64,000 nucleotides of DNA. It comes from Pseudomonas sp. GTDB taxonomy: Bacteria; Pseudomonadota; Gammaproteobacteria; Pseudomonadales; Pseudomonadaceae. The notes beneath the pieces were generated by a model, which ran no database searches, was not told where the DNA came from, and saw nothing but the letters and a program-made list of their open reading frames with translations. The stretch spans positions 186,001 through 250,000 of the forward strand of contig NZ_JAUXMX010000033.1 of assembly GCF_030683065.1 (NCBI RefSeq), read 5' to 3'. Positions 38,001 through 47,910 of the stretch are shown here, piece by piece (within the stretch, counting starts at the first letter, position 1; every line of letters begins with the position of its first letter). Made by a program: the position numbers and the translations under genes.

Positions 38001-38915
38001 CTGCAGTACCTGCGTTTGCCGGCCGCCGCCGCCAAGGATGCTGTGGTCGAGGACAAACCAGATCCGCTGCTGGGCGTCGACCCACGGCAGATTCCCGCTC
38101 TCGACCTGCGTATCGCCCAGGTGCTGCAAGGTGCCGAGGCGCTGGGTGCCTGGTCGCTGAAAGCGCGGCCGAACGCCAGCGGGGTGCAGTTCAACGACCT
38201 GAGTCTGGAACTCAAAGGCCTGCAATTGACCGGTAGCGCCGGTTGGCAGGGTACGGCAGAGGCCAGCAGCAGTTGGTACAACGGGCGCATGCAGGGCAAA
38301 GACCTGGCCGATGTGTTGTTGGCCTGGAACTTTGCGCCGACGGCCAGCAGTGAGACCTTCCACCTGGATGTCGATGGCCGCTGGCCTGGCTCGCCAGCCT
38401 GGGTCAGTCTCAAGCGTTTTTCCGGCAGCCTGGATGCAACCTTGCGCAAGGGACAGTTCACTGAGGTGCAAGGACCGGCCTCCGCACTGCGGGTGTTTGG
38501 CCTGCTCAACTTCAATTCGATTGGGCGCCGCCTGCGCCTGGATTTCTCCGACCTGATCGACAAAGGCTTGAGCTATGACCGGGTCAAGGGGTTGCTGGTC
38601 GCCAGCGATGGGGTGTATGTCACTCGCATACCCATTACCCTGACCGGGCCATCGAGTAATCTGGAGCTGGACGGCACCTTGAACATGGCCGATGACTGGG
38701 TTGATGCCAAGCTGCTGGTGACATTGCCAGTCAGCAATAATTTGCCGCTGGCGGCTTTAATCGTCGGCGCACCAGCGATCGGCGGCGCCTTGTTTGTAGT
38801 GGATAAACTGCTGGGTGACCGTGTGGCGCGTTTCGCCAGCGTGCAATATGACGTCAAAGGCCGCTGGCAGGACCCGCAGATCACGTTCGACAAGCCTTTC
38901 GAGAAATCGCGCTGA
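35088..38915 (+). CDS. yhdP: AsmA-like phospholipid-transport protein YhdP
   Basis: A 1275-residue protein of the YhdP/AsmA/TamB group. A single N-terminal helix (about 5-30) anchors a very long periplasmic beta-groove chain; the C-terminal AsmA/DUF3971-type region is recognisable in the segment GSLDATLRKGQFTEVQGPAS, FGLLNFNSIGRRLRLDFSDL and the tail DVKGRWQDPQITFDKPFEK. In E. coli, YhdP, TamB and YdbH move phospholipids to the outer membrane. AAGG precedes the ATG. It lies directly downstream of rng (31-base gap). Confidence 0.93.
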   Translation: MARLAGLLAVALRWGLGLCALGLMLAALYVSLGRELVPWVAEYRLEVEDKATAALGMPLRIGRLEGRWQGLAPLLIAHDVQLGEGASALRLDQVRLVPDVLASLSAGEPRLANLELDGVQLSLHQDEQGAWTLKGLPQRSEPAALDVAQVLQQLQAVNRLSLLNSQVTLEAHELPALTLTYVNLTLRNGAIRQRLDARLLLPDGQPVALQLRTRLQAERWRDVQAQLYLSLPQSDWARWLPPSVTREWRLEQLQAGGEVWLSWADGALQRAVSRLHAPQLAGAYASREAVQVQNLALNAYFERTEQGLELLLDDLALSQGETRWGEVQLAVSHRQDSEDDEEQWSLSADHLDLAPLLPLVSALAPLPDKAMALLETLQPQGALRNIKLDYLPQVEGDKRLQFAANLERIGFAAYLASPAVENISGSVAGDLGQGELRLAAENFSLHLDTLFPKPWLYTQANARLTWQLDEQAFTLRSPYLQVVGEEGPIAGDFLIRLMFDAAAEDYMDLRVGLRDGDARYTEKYLPTRAPGLSAELADWLKSAIRAGKVNEGYFQYQGSLNKNAVDAARSLSLFFAVADAELAFQPGWPALREARGEVFIEDSGVRVRVAEGRILDSRIRNATADIPRASAGQAPRLLLNSELQSSVVDALKILQDTPIGTAETFADWEGEGALSGRLKLDLPLRKGLAPAVIVDFASEGAQLTLSNPALELSQLQGAFRYDTASGLSAPDIRAQVLGHAVRGKAMAEGSRGQALTRIEAHGQVPLSNLTAWLGVTAALPVSGTLPYRLRLSLDGADSQLRVDSNLQGVVVALPAPFGKPAAAESYADWRMTLSGGERRYWLDYADLASLAFAAPPGQLAKGRGELRLGDGPALLPAAKGVRVRGQVSELEWSAWQTVLKPYAGVAREDAQQVFKDAQLKIGRFSGFGSTLDDLTVGLKRAPAAWSLDLDSQLLKGRVDLPDADAAPIAVNLQYLRLPAAAAKDAVVEDKPDPLLGVDPRQIPALDLRIAQVLQGAEALGAWSLKARPNASGVQFNDLSLELKGLQLTGSAGWQGTAEASSSWYNGRMQGKDLADVLLAWNFAPTASSETFHLDVDGRWPGSPAWVSLKRFSGSLDATLRKGQFTEVQGPASALRVFGLLNFNSIGRRLRLDFSDLIDKGLSYDRVKGLLVASDGVYVTRIPITLTGPSSNLELDGTLNMADDWVDAKLLVTLPVSNNLPLAALIVGAPAIGGALFVVDKLLGDRVARFASVQYDVKGRWQDPQITFDKPFEKSR

Positions 38916-39007
38916 GCAGTCATTCCACATCCGCTGCGCCAGACGATGCAGTCGCTGGCCATGGCTTGTAAGCTGAAGGCCTAATTCTCCACCGAGCAGG
39001 AGCATGC

Positions 39008-39862
39008 ATGAGCCTCGCGGTGATTCAAATGGTCAGCCAGACCGATGTGCTGGCCAATCTTGCCCAGGCCCGGCGTCTGCTCGAGCAGGCCGCGGCGGGC
39101 GGGGCTCGTCTGGCTGTGCTGCCGGAGAACTTCGCTGCCATGGGGTGTCGCGACTTGGCGGCGCTGGGCCTTAGCGAGGCGCGCGGTGAAGGTCCGATCC
39201 TGCCCTGGTTGAAACAGGCCGCCCGCGACCTCAAGTTATGGATAGTGGCCGGCACTTTGCCCTTGCCGCCTGCAGGCCAGCCCGAGGCCAAGGCGCGGGC
39301 GTGTTGCCTGTTGTTCGACGAGCACGGTGAGCACGTGGCCCGCTATGACAAGCTGCATCTGTTCGATGTGGAGGTCGGCGACAGTCAGGGTAGTTACCGT
39401 GAGTCCGATGATTTCGCCCACGGCAGCCAGATTGTGCTGGCAGATACGCCCGTTGGGCGCCTGGGTTTGACTGTTTGCTACGACCTGCGCTTTCCTGAAT
39501 TGTATGGCGCCCTGCGTGAAGCCGGGGCGGAGCTGATCAGCGTGCCAGCGGCTTTTACCGCGCTGACTGGGGCGGCGCACTGGCAGGTACTGGTACGTGC
39601 ACGGGCCATCGAAACCCAGTGTTACCTGCTGGCTGCCGGGCAGGGCGGCACCCATCCAGGCGGCCGCGAGACTTTCGGTCATTCGGCCATCGTCGACCCT
39701 TGGGGCCGGGTGTTGGCCGAGCAGGCGCACGGCGAGGCGGTCTTGCTGGCCAGCCGCGATGCCATCGAACAGGCTACGATTCGCCAACGCATGCCAGTGA
39801 GTCGGCATAAACGATTTTTTGCAGCGGTCGAACCACGGCCGTCTGATTCGGAACAGCCATGA
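39008..39862 (+). CDS. Carbon-nitrogen hydrolase (Nit1/omega-amidase-like)
   Basis: A 284-residue nitrilase-superfamily enzyme with the full triad: E40 (LPENFAAMG), K115 (RYDKLHLFDVEV) and C157 (TVCYDLRFPELY). It best fits the Nit1 branch, whose members hydrolyse deaminated glutathione or omega-amides such as 2-oxoglutaramate; the specific substrate is inferred. GAGCAGGAGC precedes the ATG. It sits between yhdP and tldD, a conserved arrangement in pseudomonads. Confidence 0.9.
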   Translation: MSLAVIQMVSQTDVLANLAQARRLLEQAAAGGARLAVLPENFAAMGCRDLAALGLSEARGEGPILPWLKQAARDLKLWIVAGTLPLPPAGQPEAKARACCLLFDEHGEHVARYDKLHLFDVEVGDSQGSYRESDDFAHGSQIVLADTPVGRLGLTVCYDLRFPELYGALREAGAELISVPAAFTALTGAAHWQVLVRARAIETQCYLLAAGQGGTHPGGRETFGHSAIVDPWGRVLAEQAHGEAVLLASRDAIEQATIRQRMPVSRHKRFFAAVEPRPSDSEQP

Positions 39863-39878
39863 ATGAGATGAAGCAGTT

Positions 39879-41321
39879 ATGAGCGAGATGTTGTTATCCG
39901 TCAGTGAGCACCTGTTGGGTCCGGGCGGCTTGACCCTCGACCATCTGCCTGGGGTACTGGGTGAGTTGTCCGGGCCCGGTATCGATGCGGCCGATCTGTA
40001 TTTCCAGAGCCAGGTGTCCGAGACCTGGGTGCTGGAGGACGGCATTGTCAAAGAAGGCAGTTTCAATCTCGATCAGGGTGTCGGCGTGCGTGCCCAGTCG
40101 GGTGAGAAAACCGGGTTTGCCTACAGCAACGCCATCACCGCCGAGGCACTAAGCCAGGCCTCCCGCGCGGCCCGCTCGATTGCCCGCGCCGGGCAGCATG
40201 CCCGGGTACAGGCCTTCAGCAGTCCGCAGGTGACTGCCCTGTATGCGCCGGACAACCCGCTGGATGTGATCGGTCGGGCGCAGAAGGTCGAGCTGCTCAA
40301 GCAGGTCGATGTGGCCACGCGCGCGCTTGATTCGCGGATCAAGCAGGTTACGGTCAGCCTCGCCGGTGTTTGGGATCGCATCCTGGTGGCGGCGCAGGAC
40401 GGCAGTCTGGGCGTCGATATTCGCCCATTGGTGCGTTTCAATGTCAGCGTGATTGTCGAGCAGAACGGCCGCCGCGAGCGTGGCGGCCATGGTGGCGGTG
40501 GGCGTACCGACTACCGCTATTTCATGACCGAGGATCGCGCCATGGGTTACGCCCGCGAGGCGTTGCGCCAGGCGCTGGTCAATCTCGAAGCGATACCTGC
40601 ACCAGCCGGCAGCATGCCGGTGGTGATGGGCGCCGGCTGGTCCGGAGTACTGCTGCATGAGGCAGTCGGCCATGGCCTGGAAGGCGACTTCAACCGCAAG
40701 GGCAGCTCCGCCTACAGTGGCCGGATGGGCGAGAAGGTCGCGTCGAGTCTGTGCACCATCGTCGACGACGGCACGCTGGCTGAGCGGCGTGGTTCGCTGA
40801 GCATCGATGACGAAGGTACGCCGACCCAGTGCACCACGCTGATCGAGAACGGAGTGCTCAAGGGCTATATGCAGGACAAACTGAACGCCCGCCTGATGGG
40901 TGTGGCGCGCACCGGCAACGGTCGTCGCGAGTCTTATGCCCACCTGCCGATGCCGCGCATGACCAACACCTACATGCTGGCCGGTGAAAGCGACCCGGAA
41001 GAAATCATCCGCTCGGTGAAGAAAGGCATCTATTGCGCCAACCTCGGCGGCGGTCAGGTCGATATCACCAGCGGCAAGTTCGTGTTCTCAACCAGTGAGG
41101 CCTACCTGATTGAGGACGGCAAAATCACTGCGCCGGTCAAGGGTGCAACCCTGATCGGCAATGGCCCCGAGGCCATGAGCCGGGTGTCGATGGTCGGTAA
41201 CGACCTGGCCCTGGACAGCGGCGTTGGCACCTGCGGCAAGGACGGCCAGTCAGTGCCGGTTGGCGTCGGTCAGCCGACCTTGAAGATCGATGCGATTACT
41301 GTGGGTGGGACGGGGGGCTGA
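39879..41321 (+). CDS. tldD: Metalloprotease subunit TldD
   Basis: A 480-residue peptidase. The zinc motif [12 protein letters not shown] (HExxxH, near residue 260) lies in [40 protein letters not shown] and [18 protein letters not shown] are conserved. It pairs with PmbA (TldE) in a heterodimer that degrades or trims unstructured peptides, as in microcin B17 and CcdA processing. Its partner gene pmbA lies 680 bases downstream with yjgA on the opposite strand in between. Confidence 0.95.
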   Translation: MSEMLLSVSEHLLGPGGLTLDHLPGVLGELSGPGIDAADLYFQSQVSETWVLEDGIVKEGSFNLDQGVGVRAQSGEKTGFAYSNAITAEALSQASRAARSIARAGQHARVQAFSSPQVTALYAPDNPLDVIGRAQKVELLKQVDVATRALDSRIKQVTVSLAGVWDRILVAAQDGSLGVDIRPLVRFNVSVIVEQNGRRERGGHGGGGRTDYRYFMTEDRAMGYAREALRQALVNLEAIPAPAGSMPVVMGAGWSGVLLHEAVGHGLEGDFNRKGSSAYSGRMGEKVASSLCTIVDDGTLAERRGSLSIDDEGTPTQCTTLIENGVLKGYMQDKLNARLMGVARTGNGRRESYAHLPMPRMTNTYMLAGESDPEEIIRSVKKGIYCANLGGGQVDITSGKFVFSTSEAYLIEDGKITAPVKGATLIGNGPEAMSRVSMVGNDLALDSGVGTCGKDGQSVPVGVGQPTLKIDAITVGGTGG

Positions 41322-41332
41322 TTGCTGTGCTT

Positions 41333-41360
41333 GGTGGGGGCGGCCAAGGCCGCTCCCACC
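41333..41360. repeat. Palindrome at tldD/yjgA convergence
   Basis: GGTGGGGGCGGCC AA GGCCGCTCCCACC: 13-base arms with one mismatch around a two-base loop, between the 3' ends of tldD and yjgA. It probably acts as a bidirectional transcript end or 3' stabiliser and may be another REP family. Confidence 0.65.
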
Positions 41361-41369
41361 GCGTGAGAC

Positions 41370-41888
41370 TCAGCGCAGCCCGCGCTGGGCTTCGTCCAGT
41401 TCGCGGATGTATTTGAAGATTTTGCGCGAGGCCGCAGGGGCTTTTTCCTGCGCCAGTTCGTGCTGAGCCTGGCGGATCAATTGACGCAGGTGTTGCCGGT
41501 CTGCTTCAGGATAGTCGCCAACAAAGGCTTCCAGGGTGTCGTCGGTGCCGTTGATAAGACGATCCCGCCAGCGCTCCAGGCCATGAAAGCGTTCATTGTA
41601 TTGGCGAGTAGACGCATCAAGCTGGTCGAGCAGGGTAAGAATCGCGTCGATGTCCTGGTCGCGCATCAGCCGGCCAATAAACTGCATATGACGTTTTTTC
41701 GCAGAATTGGCGGTGTGTTTGGACGCTTCTGCAAGGGCGCGGCGCAATTCGTCGGTCAGCGGCAGTTTGTTGAGCAGGTCGAGCTTCAGGCTGGTCAGGC
41801 GTTGACCCAGGTCTTGCAGAGCATGCAGCTCGCGTTTGACCTGGGTTTTACTCTTCTCGCCGGAGAAGTCATCAAGATATTCAGGCAT
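41370..41888 (-). CDS. yjgA: Ribosome biogenesis factor DarP (YjgA family)
   Basis: A 172-residue, charged, helical protein of the YjgA/DUF615 family. The start at 41888 ([20 protein letters not shown]) matches the usual N terminus; a longer frame adds 24 unlike residues. [20 protein letters not shown] and [20 protein letters not shown] are conserved. In E. coli it associates with late 50S precursors. It is transcribed against tldD and pmbA; the P. aeruginosa order is the same. Confidence 0.92.
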   Translation of the reverse strand: MPEYLDDFSGEKSKTQVKRELHALQDLGQRLTSLKLDLLNKLPLTDELRRALAEASKHTANSAKKRHMQFIGRLMRDQDIDAILTLLDQLDASTRQYNERFHGLERWRDRLINGTDDTLEAFVGDYPEADRQHLRQLIRQAQHELAQEKAPAASRKIFKYIRELDEAQRGLR

Positions 41889-42004
41889 GGGGGCGGTCCA
41901 ATGGAAAACGTCGCCATGATAGCAAGTATCCAGCTGCAAGCGTTCGGCCCGCCGTATCACGCGCGACGCTCGCAGTAGATCCCGACAGATTCTTAGGAGT
42001 GGTT

Positions 42005-43351
42005 ATGAGTGCAGTAGATGTTGTCGGCCCCGAGGCCGTGCCGCAGTTGCAGGCGCAAGTAGAACAGATTATCGCCGAGGCCAAGAGGCAGGGTGCCAGC
42101 GCCTGCGAGGTGGCTGTATCGGTGGAGCAAGGCTTGTCCACCTCAGTTCGCCAGGGTGAAGTCGAGACGGTCGAGTTCAACCGTGACCAAGGTTTCGGTA
42201 TCACCCTGTATGTCGGCCAGCGCAAGGGCTCGGCGAGCACCTCGGCCAGTGGCGATGCCGCTATCCGGGAAACCGTAGCGGCAGCGTTGGCGATCGCCAA
42301 GCATGCTTCTGAAGACGAGGCTGCAGGCTTGGCCGATGCCGCGCTGATGGCCCGCGAGTTGCCGCAGTTGGATCTATATCACGCCTGGGGCATCAGTCCA
42401 GAGCAGGCGATCGAGCAGGCGCTGCGCTGTGAAGCGGCAGCCTTTGCCACGGATAAGCGGATCAAGAACGCCGACGGCACCACCCTCAACACCCATCAGG
42501 GTTGCCGGGTGTATGGCAATAGTCATGGTTTTATCGCAGGTTATGCCAGTACCCGGCACAGTTTGAGTTGCGTGATGATCGCCGAAGATGGCGGGCAGAT
42601 GCAGCGCGACTACTGGTATGACGTTAATCGCCAGGGTGAGCTGCTGGCCGACGCCGCGGGCATTGGTCAGCGTGCTGCGCAGCGTGCGGTCAGTCGGTTG
42701 GGCGCGCGTCCGGTACCGACCTGCGAGGTGCCGGTGTTATTTTCCGCTGAGCTGGCGACCGGATTGTTCGGGCATTTTCTCGCGGCCATTTCCGGTGGCA
42801 ACCTGTATCGCAAGTCATCCTTCCTCGAGGGCTCCCTGGGGCAGCAGTTGTTCCCCGAATGGCTGAGCCTTGATGAGCGTCCGCATATCCCGCGCGCCTT
42901 GGGCAGTTCGGCTTTCGATGGTGATGGTCTGGCGACCTACGCCAAGTCGTTCGTCGACGGCGGTGAACTGGTCTCCTATGTGCTGGGTACCTATTCGGGG
43001 CGCAAACTGGGAATGCCGAGTACGGCCAACGCTGGAGGCGTGCACAATCTGTTCGTCAGCCATGGGGCGGAAGATCAGCAGGCGCTGCTCAAGCGCATGG
43101 GTCGTGGTTTGTTGGTCACTGAGTTGATGGGCCAGGGCCTGAACATGGTCACCGGCGACTATTCGCGCGGGGCAGGCGGCTTTTGGGTGGAGAACGGCGA
43201 AATCCAGTTTCCGGTGCAGGAGGTGACCATCGCTGGCAACCTGCGCGACATGTTCAAGCAGATAGTCGCGGTGGGTAACGATCTGGAACTGCGCAGTAAT
43301 ATCCGCACCGGCTCGGTGCTGATCGAGAAGATGACGGTGGCGGGTAGTTAG
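42005..43351 (+). CDS. pmbA: Metalloprotease subunit PmbA (TldE)
   Basis: A 448-residue TldD-like protein lacking the HExxxH site, as expected for the non-catalytic partner. VSVEQGLSTSVRQGEVETVE, LYVGQRKGSASTSASGDAAI and LVTELMGQGLNMVTGDYSRG are typical. AGGAG lies 5 bases before the ATG at 42005; the GTG two codons earlier is inside that site. It forms the TldD-PmbA complex. Confidence 0.95.
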   Translation: MSAVDVVGPEAVPQLQAQVEQIIAEAKRQGASACEVAVSVEQGLSTSVRQGEVETVEFNRDQGFGITLYVGQRKGSASTSASGDAAIRETVAAALAIAKHASEDEAAGLADAALMARELPQLDLYHAWGISPEQAIEQALRCEAAAFATDKRIKNADGTTLNTHQGCRVYGNSHGFIAGYASTRHSLSCVMIAEDGGQMQRDYWYDVNRQGELLADAAGIGQRAAQRAVSRLGARPVPTCEVPVLFSAELATGLFGHFLAAISGGNLYRKSSFLEGSLGQQLFPEWLSLDERPHIPRALGSSAFDGDGLATYAKSFVDGGELVSYVLGTYSGRKLGMPSTANAGGVHNLFVSHGAEDQQALLKRMGRGLLVTELMGQGLNMVTGDYSRGAGGFWVENGEIQFPVQEVTIAGNLRDMFKQIVAVGNDLELRSNIRTGSVLIEKMTVAGS

Positions 43352-43372
43352 GGCTATTTGCAGCAGGCCTGC

Positions 43373-43430
43373 GTAGGGTGCGCTGTGCGCACCAGTCTTT
43401 TAAATCAGTGGTGCGCGCGGCGCACCCTAC
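43373..43430. repeat. Palindromic repeat, family A (inverted pair)
   Basis: GTAGGGTGCGCTGTGCGCACC, a 17-base spacer, then GGTGCGCGCGGCGCACCCTAC. It lies between the convergent pmbA and ptsO genes and could fold as a long hairpin at both 3' ends. Confidence 0.8.
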
Positions 43431-43442
43431 GGGTGATTCTGC

Positions 43443-43715
43443 CTATTCGCCTTCATCGAAAAAGTTGTTGATCAGTTCGATAAGGGCATTGAGTGCGTCA
43501 TCGTCCTGCTCACCGTCAGTGTGCAGGTGGATTGGCGTGCCTTTGCCAGCGGCGAGCATCATCACGGCCATGATGCTTTTTCCGTCCACCAGGCTCTCCG
43601 GCGCGCGACCGACCTTGATCTGGCAGGGAAAGCGTCCGGCGACACCGACAAACTTGGCCGCTGCACGAGCATGCAAGCCCAGTTTGTTGATGATGGTGAT
43701 TTCGCAGGAAGGCAT
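43443..43715 (-). CDS. ptsO: Nitrogen-PTS phosphocarrier NPr
   Basis: A 90-residue HPr-fold protein with the phosphorylatable H15 in KLGLHARAAAKF and the second conserved segment SLVDGKSIMAVMMLAAGKGT. It passes phosphate from PtsP to PtsN. It is the last gene of the hpf-ptsN-rapZ-ptsO run, 13 bases after rapZ, in the usual rpoN-linked order. Confidence 0.95.
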   Translation of the reverse strand: MPSCEITIINKLGLHARAAAKFVGVAGRFPCQIKVGRAPESLVDGKSIMAVMMLAAGKGTPIHLHTDGEQDDDALNALIELINNFFDEGE

Positions 43716-43728
43716 CGCGGCAGGATCC

Positions 43729-44586
43729 TTAGCTAAGGTCGCGGTGGCGAACCTGGACGTTTTTCAGAATGGGTTTTAGGGTCTCGCCCAGGCGACTGGC
43801 CAGGTATACCGAGCGGTGATGCCCACCCGTGCAACCGATTGCTACCGTGACATAGGCGCGGTTGCTTGCAGCGAAGCGCGGCAGCCATTTCTTCAGGTAG
43901 GCGAGGATGTCCTGGAACATTTCCTCGACATCGGTCTGGGCCGCCAGGTAGTCAGCCACAGGCTGATCGAGCCCGGAAAACTCGCGCAGATCCGGCCTCC
44001 AGTAAGGGTTGGGCAGGCAGCGCACATCGAACACCACGTCGGCGTCCACCGGCATGCCGCGCTTGAAGCCGAACGACTCAACCAAAAATGCAGTTCCTGG
44101 CTCCGGTTGATTAAGCAGGCGCAGCTTGAGGCTGTCGCGTAACTGGTAAAGATTAAGATGGGTGGTGTCGATCTGCAGGTCAGCGAGATCGGTTATCGGT
44201 CCAAGCAGCAGGCTTTCATCGGCGATGGCCTCGGCCAGCGAGCGGTTTTCGTTGGTCAGCGGATGGCGGCGGCGGGTCTCGGAAAAGCGTTTGAGCAGGG
44301 TTTCTTCGTCGGCATCCAGATAGACCACGTCACACTTGATGTGCCGCGCACGCACCTCTTCGAGAATTTCCGGGAAACGCTTGAGTTGGCTAGGCAGGTT
44401 GCGCGCGTCGATCGACACGGCGATTTGCGAGTGGAGCAGTTCGGTGTCCTGCAGGGTGCGCTCCGCCAGTTCGGGGAGCAGGCCAGCCGGCAGGTTGTCG
44501 ATGCAGTAGAAGCCGTTGTCTTCGAGGACGTCGAGGGCGGTGCTTTTTCCGGAGCCGGAACGGCCGCTAACGATGATCAAGCGCAT
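43729..44586 (-). CDS. rapZ: RNase adapter protein RapZ
   Basis: A 285-residue protein. Walker [10 protein letters not shown] (8-16), FEDxVxL-type segment [20 protein letters not shown], and the C-terminal RNA-binding part [20 protein letters not shown]. In E. coli it presents the sRNA GlmZ to RNase E and senses glucosamine-6-phosphate; pseudomonads keep the gene, though its RNA partner there is less clear. It follows ptsN by 2 bases. Confidence 0.95.
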   Translation of the reverse strand: MRLIIVSGRSGSGKSTALDVLEDNGFYCIDNLPAGLLPELAERTLQDTELLHSQIAVSIDARNLPSQLKRFPEILEEVRARHIKCDVVYLDADEETLLKRFSETRRRHPLTNENRSLAEAIADESLLLGPITDLADLQIDTTHLNLYQLRDSLKLRLLNQPEPGTAFLVESFGFKRGMPVDADVVFDVRCLPNPYWRPDLREFSGLDQPVADYLAAQTDVEEMFQDILAYLKKWLPRFAASNRAYVTVAIGCTGGHHRSVYLASRLGETLKPILKNVQVRHRDLS

Positions 44587-44588
44587 GA

Positions 44589-45062
44589 TTAGGCCCGGTT
44601 GAGCTGGCTTTGTATGTCCACCACGACCTGATACAGCGCTTCGCTGCTCTGGGCTTGGCGCAAGCTTTCACGCACATCGCTGCGGTCGAGCATGCTGGCG
44701 ATTTGGCGCAGAAGTTCGAGGTGTTCGTCAGTGGCCGCTTCTGGCACCAGCAGGACGAACAACAGGTCGACAGGGGCGCCGTCAATAGCGTCGAAGTCTA
44801 CCGGTGCATTGAGGCGTAGAAGCGCGCTGATCGGTGCATTGCAGCCTGGAAGGCGGCAGTGCGGAATGGCTATGCCATTGCCAAAGCCGGTCGAGCCAAG
44901 CTTTTCACGGGCGATCAGGCTTTCGAAAATGTCTTGGCCATCCAGGTCGGGCAGTTCACGTGCCACCAGGTTGGCTATCTGTTCAAGTACGCGTTTTTTA
45001 CTGCCACCCGGCACGTTCACCAGGGAACGGCCGGGGGTCAGAATATTTTCGAGTCGGATCAT
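44589..45062 (-). CDS. ptsN: Nitrogen-PTS EIIA component PtsN
   Basis: A 157-residue EIIA-Ntr protein with the phosphorylated H68 in [11 protein letters not shown]. The N terminus [20 protein letters not shown] is characteristic. It receives phosphate from NPr and regulates potassium, polymer and stress functions through its phosphorylation state. The start at 45062 has no purine-rich ribosome site: the 16 bases after the hpf stop read GATCGCCTCCCCTCCT, so translation may depend on coupling to hpf. Confidence 0.94.
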   Translation of the reverse strand: MIRLENILTPGRSLVNVPGGSKKRVLEQIANLVARELPDLDGQDIFESLIAREKLGSTGFGNGIAIPHCRLPGCNAPISALLRLNAPVDFDAIDGAPVDLLFVLLVPEAATDEHLELLRQIASMLDRSDVRESLRQAQSSEALYQVVVDIQSQLNRA

Positions 45063-45078
45063 AGGAGGGGAGGCGATC

Positions 45079-45387
45079 TCAGCGGGCTGTAGCGCCCTGC
45101 TGGCGGTCGATCTGCTTTTCCTTGTGCTTGATGAGTTGGCGGTCGAGTTTGTCGGTAAGTAGGTCGATGGCTGCATACATGTCATCGTGCTCGGCATTGG
45201 CGACTACCTCGCCGCCAGCGATGTGCAGCGTAGCTTCGATTTTCTGCTTGAGCTTCTCGACCTCCATAGTGACTTGCACGTTGGTGATCTTGTCGAAATG
45301 GCGCTCCAATCGACCAAGCTTTTCGTCGATATAGTCGCGTAGGGCGTCGGTCACATCCAGCTGATGTCCACTGATGTTGACTTGCAT
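45079..45387 (-). CDS. hpf: Hibernation promoting factor, short form
   Basis: A 102-residue HPF of the short type (QVNISGHQLDVTDALRDYID; KITNVQVTMEVEKLKQKIEA; HDDMYAAIDLLTDKLDRQL). It binds the 30S decoding site and promotes 100S dimers in stationary phase. The start at 45387 follows GGAGAAGC; the longer frame is non-conserved. The 155-base gap to rpoN should hold its promoter. Confidence 0.95.
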   Translation of the reverse strand: MQVNISGHQLDVTDALRDYIDEKLGRLERHFDKITNVQVTMEVEKLKQKIEATLHIAGGEVVANAEHDDMYAAIDLLTDKLDRQLIKHKEKQIDRQQGATAR

Positions 45388-45542
45388 ACCGCTTCTCCTT
45401 GTTGCCGCGTATAAGAAGCAGGCTATCGGGCCTGCCACCGGAATACTTTGACGTGAAAGATACTGCTGAGACTTGCCTGGCACCGTCGCTCTTCGGATTC
45501 AGGCTGTGCTGCTAGCGAGAGCACGATGCTGAATCGGCCAAC

Positions 45543-47051
45543 TTACATCAAGCGCTTGCGCTCACTGGACGGTGCTATACCAAGCGATTCACGGTACTTG
45601 GCGACTGTGCGGCGGGCTACTTGTATGCCTTGTGCTTCCAGTAAACCAGCGATCTTGCTGTCACTCAACGGCTTTTTTGCATTTTCCGCAGCGACCAGTT
45701 TTTTGATGATGGCGCGGATCGCCGTTGACGAGCATTCGCCGCCTTCGGAGGTGCTGACGTGGCTAGAGAAGAAATATTTCAGCTCATAAATGCCACGCGG
45801 CGTGTGCATGAATTTTTGCGTGGTGACCCGTGAAATAGTCGATTCATGCATGCCCACCGCTTCGGCGATGTCGTGTAGGACCAGTGGCTTCATCGCCTCG
45901 TCGCCGTAGTCGAGAAAGCCGCGCTGGTGCTCGACGATCTGGGTGGCGACCTTCATCAGAGTTTCGTTGCGACTCTGCTGGCTCTTGATGAACCAGCGCG
46001 CTTCCTGCAGCTGGTTGCGCATAAACGTGTTGTCGGCGCTGGAGTCGGCGCGTTTGACGAAGCCGGCATATTGCGCGTTGACCCGCAGGCGAGGCATGGC
46101 TTCCTGGTTTAGTTCCACCAGCCAGCGTTCGTTGTGCTTGCGCACGATGACATCGGGCACCACGTATTCTGGTTCGCTCGACTCGATCTGCGAGCCGGGG
46201 CGCGGGTTGAGGCTCTGGATCAGTTCGATGACCTGGCGCAGTTCGTCTTCCTTGAGTTTCATGCGGCGCATCAGCTGGCCATAGTCACGGCCGCCAAGCA
46301 GGTCGAGGTAGTCGTGGGCAAGGCGCTGGGCTTCGGTCAGCCAGGGCGTCTTGGCAGGCAGCTGGCGCAGTTGCAGGAGCAGGCATTCGCGTAGATCACG
46401 GGCGGCAATGCCCGCCGGTTCGAACTGCTGGATGCGGTGCAGTACGGCTTCCACTTCGTCGAGTTCGATGTCCAGTTCCGGGTCGAACGCGTCGACGACT
46501 TCCTCGAGGCTTTCTTCCAGGTAGCCCTGATAGTTGATGCAGTCGATCAGGGTGACCCCTATCAACCGATCCTTGTCGGACATCGGAGCCAGATTGAGCT
46601 GCCAGAGCAGATGGCTTTGCAGGCTTTCGCCAGCCGAAGTGCGCGTGGTGAAATCCCACTCGTCATCGTCGTTGCTTGGCAGGCTGCTGGCGCTGGTCTG
46701 GTAGACATCTTCCCAGGCCGTGTCGACGGGCAGTTCGTTGGGGATGCGCTCGTTCCAGTCGCCTTCTTCCAGGTTATCCACGGTCTGTGGGGTTTCCTGG
46801 TGGCTAGTGTCTTGGTAGGCGTCTTCTTGCTGTGTAGCGGGCGCCGGGTTTTCGGCACCGTCAGCCAGGGGGTTCGAGTTGTCGAAGTCGTCACCGTCTT
46901 CTTCGCGCTCGAGCATCGGGTTTGACTCCAGGGCCTCTTGGATCTCTTGCTGCAGATCCAGGGTGGACAGTTGGAGTAGGCGAATAGCCTGTTGCAGCTG
47001 CGGGGTCATCGTCAGCTGCTGGCCCATTTTCAGGACTAGCGATGGTTTCAT
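45543..47051 (-). CDS. rpoN: RNA polymerase sigma-54 factor
   Basis: A 502-residue sigma-54. The Q-rich region I ([20 protein letters not shown]) is followed by an acidic region II (about 45-125), the core-binding region III, and the DNA-binding domain with the RpoN box [10 protein letters not shown] near residue 483. It directs transcription of nitrogen, motility and other genes with enhancer-binding proteins. AAGG lies upstream of the ATG. It follows lptB by 133 bases on the same strand. Confidence 0.97.
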   Translation of the reverse strand: MKPSLVLKMGQQLTMTPQLQQAIRLLQLSTLDLQQEIQEALESNPMLEREEDGDDFDNSNPLADGAENPAPATQQEDAYQDTSHQETPQTVDNLEEGDWNERIPNELPVDTAWEDVYQTSASSLPSNDDDEWDFTTRTSAGESLQSHLLWQLNLAPMSDKDRLIGVTLIDCINYQGYLEESLEEVVDAFDPELDIELDEVEAVLHRIQQFEPAGIAARDLRECLLLQLRQLPAKTPWLTEAQRLAHDYLDLLGGRDYGQLMRRMKLKEDELRQVIELIQSLNPRPGSQIESSEPEYVVPDVIVRKHNERWLVELNQEAMPRLRVNAQYAGFVKRADSSADNTFMRNQLQEARWFIKSQQSRNETLMKVATQIVEHQRGFLDYGDEAMKPLVLHDIAEAVGMHESTISRVTTQKFMHTPRGIYELKYFFSSHVSTSEGGECSSTAIRAIIKKLVAAENAKKPLSDSKIAGLLEAQGIQVARRTVAKYRESLGIAPSSERKRLM

Positions 47052-47184
47052 TGCAGACCTTATTTGCTGGCGTCTGTGCGCAATCCACTACAGGGCGCCG
47101 CAGCGCCACTAGGAAGCAAATTATATGCCTGATCTGCAGTGGTTTGCCTAGCTCTGGCTGCTGTTCGGTTGAGAAAAACCGCTG

Positions 47185-47910
47185 TTACAGGCGGAACTCG
47201 TGCCCCAGGTAAACATCTTTGACCAGTTGGTTGGCCAGGATGGCGTCAGAATCGCCTTCGGCAATCAGTTGGCCGTCACTGACGATGTAAGCGGTTTCGC
47301 AAATGTCCAGGGTCTCGCGGACATTGTGGTCGGTGATCAGCACGCCAATGCCCTTGGCCTTGAGGTGGTGGATGATCTGCTTGATGTCACCCACCGAGAT
47401 TGGGTCAACCCCGGCGAAGGGTTCGTCGAGCAGGATAAATTTCGGTGCGGTTGCCAATGCCCGGGCAATTTCAACCCTGCGGCGTTCGCCACCGGACAAG
47501 CTCATGCCCAGGCTGTCGCGGATGTGGCTGATATGGAATTCCTGCAGCAGGCTTTCCAGTTCCTTGCGGCGGCTGGCGCGATCCAGTTCCTTGCGGGTCT
47601 CGAGGATGGCCATGATGTTGTCGGCTACGCTGAGCTTGCGGAAGATCGATGCTTCCTGCGGCAAGTAGCCGATACCGGCGCGAGCGCGACCATGCATCGG
47701 CAGGTGGCTGACGTCGAGGTCGTCGATCAGGATACGGCCCTGATCAGCCTGTACCAGGCCGACGATCATGTAGAAGCAGGTGGTCTTGCCCGCTCCGTTA
47801 GGGCCGAGCAGGCCGACAATCTGCCCGCTGTCGATGCTCAGGCTGACGTCGCGCACGACTTGGCGACCTTTGTAGCTTTTGGCCAGATGCTGGGCTGTCA
47901 AAGTAGCCAT
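47185..47910 (-). CDS. lptB: LPS-export ATPase LptB
   Basis: A 241-residue ABC ATPase. Walker [18 protein letters not shown]-loop [12 protein letters not shown], signature [15 protein letters not shown], Walker [15 protein letters not shown]-loop [11 protein letters not shown]. It powers LptFG extraction of LPS from the inner membrane. Its ATG directly abuts the lptA TAA. Confidence 0.97.
   Translation of the reverse strand: MATLTAQHLAKSYKGRQVVRDVSLSIDSGQIVGLLGPNGAGKTTCFYMIVGLVQADQGRILIDDLDVSHLPMHGRARAGIGYLPQEASIFRKLSVADNIMAILETRKELDRASRRKELESLLQEFHISHIRDSLGMSLSGGERRRVEIARALATAPKFILLDEPFAGVDPISVGDIKQIIHHLKAKGIGVLITDHNVRETLDICETAYIVSDGQLIAEGDSDAILANQLVKDVYLGHEFRL

Noticed and set aside
36975..38471. 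A 498-codon minus-strand frame inside yhdP
   Set aside because: Antisense shadow of YhdP; low-complexity Q/R/G composition and no recognisable domain.
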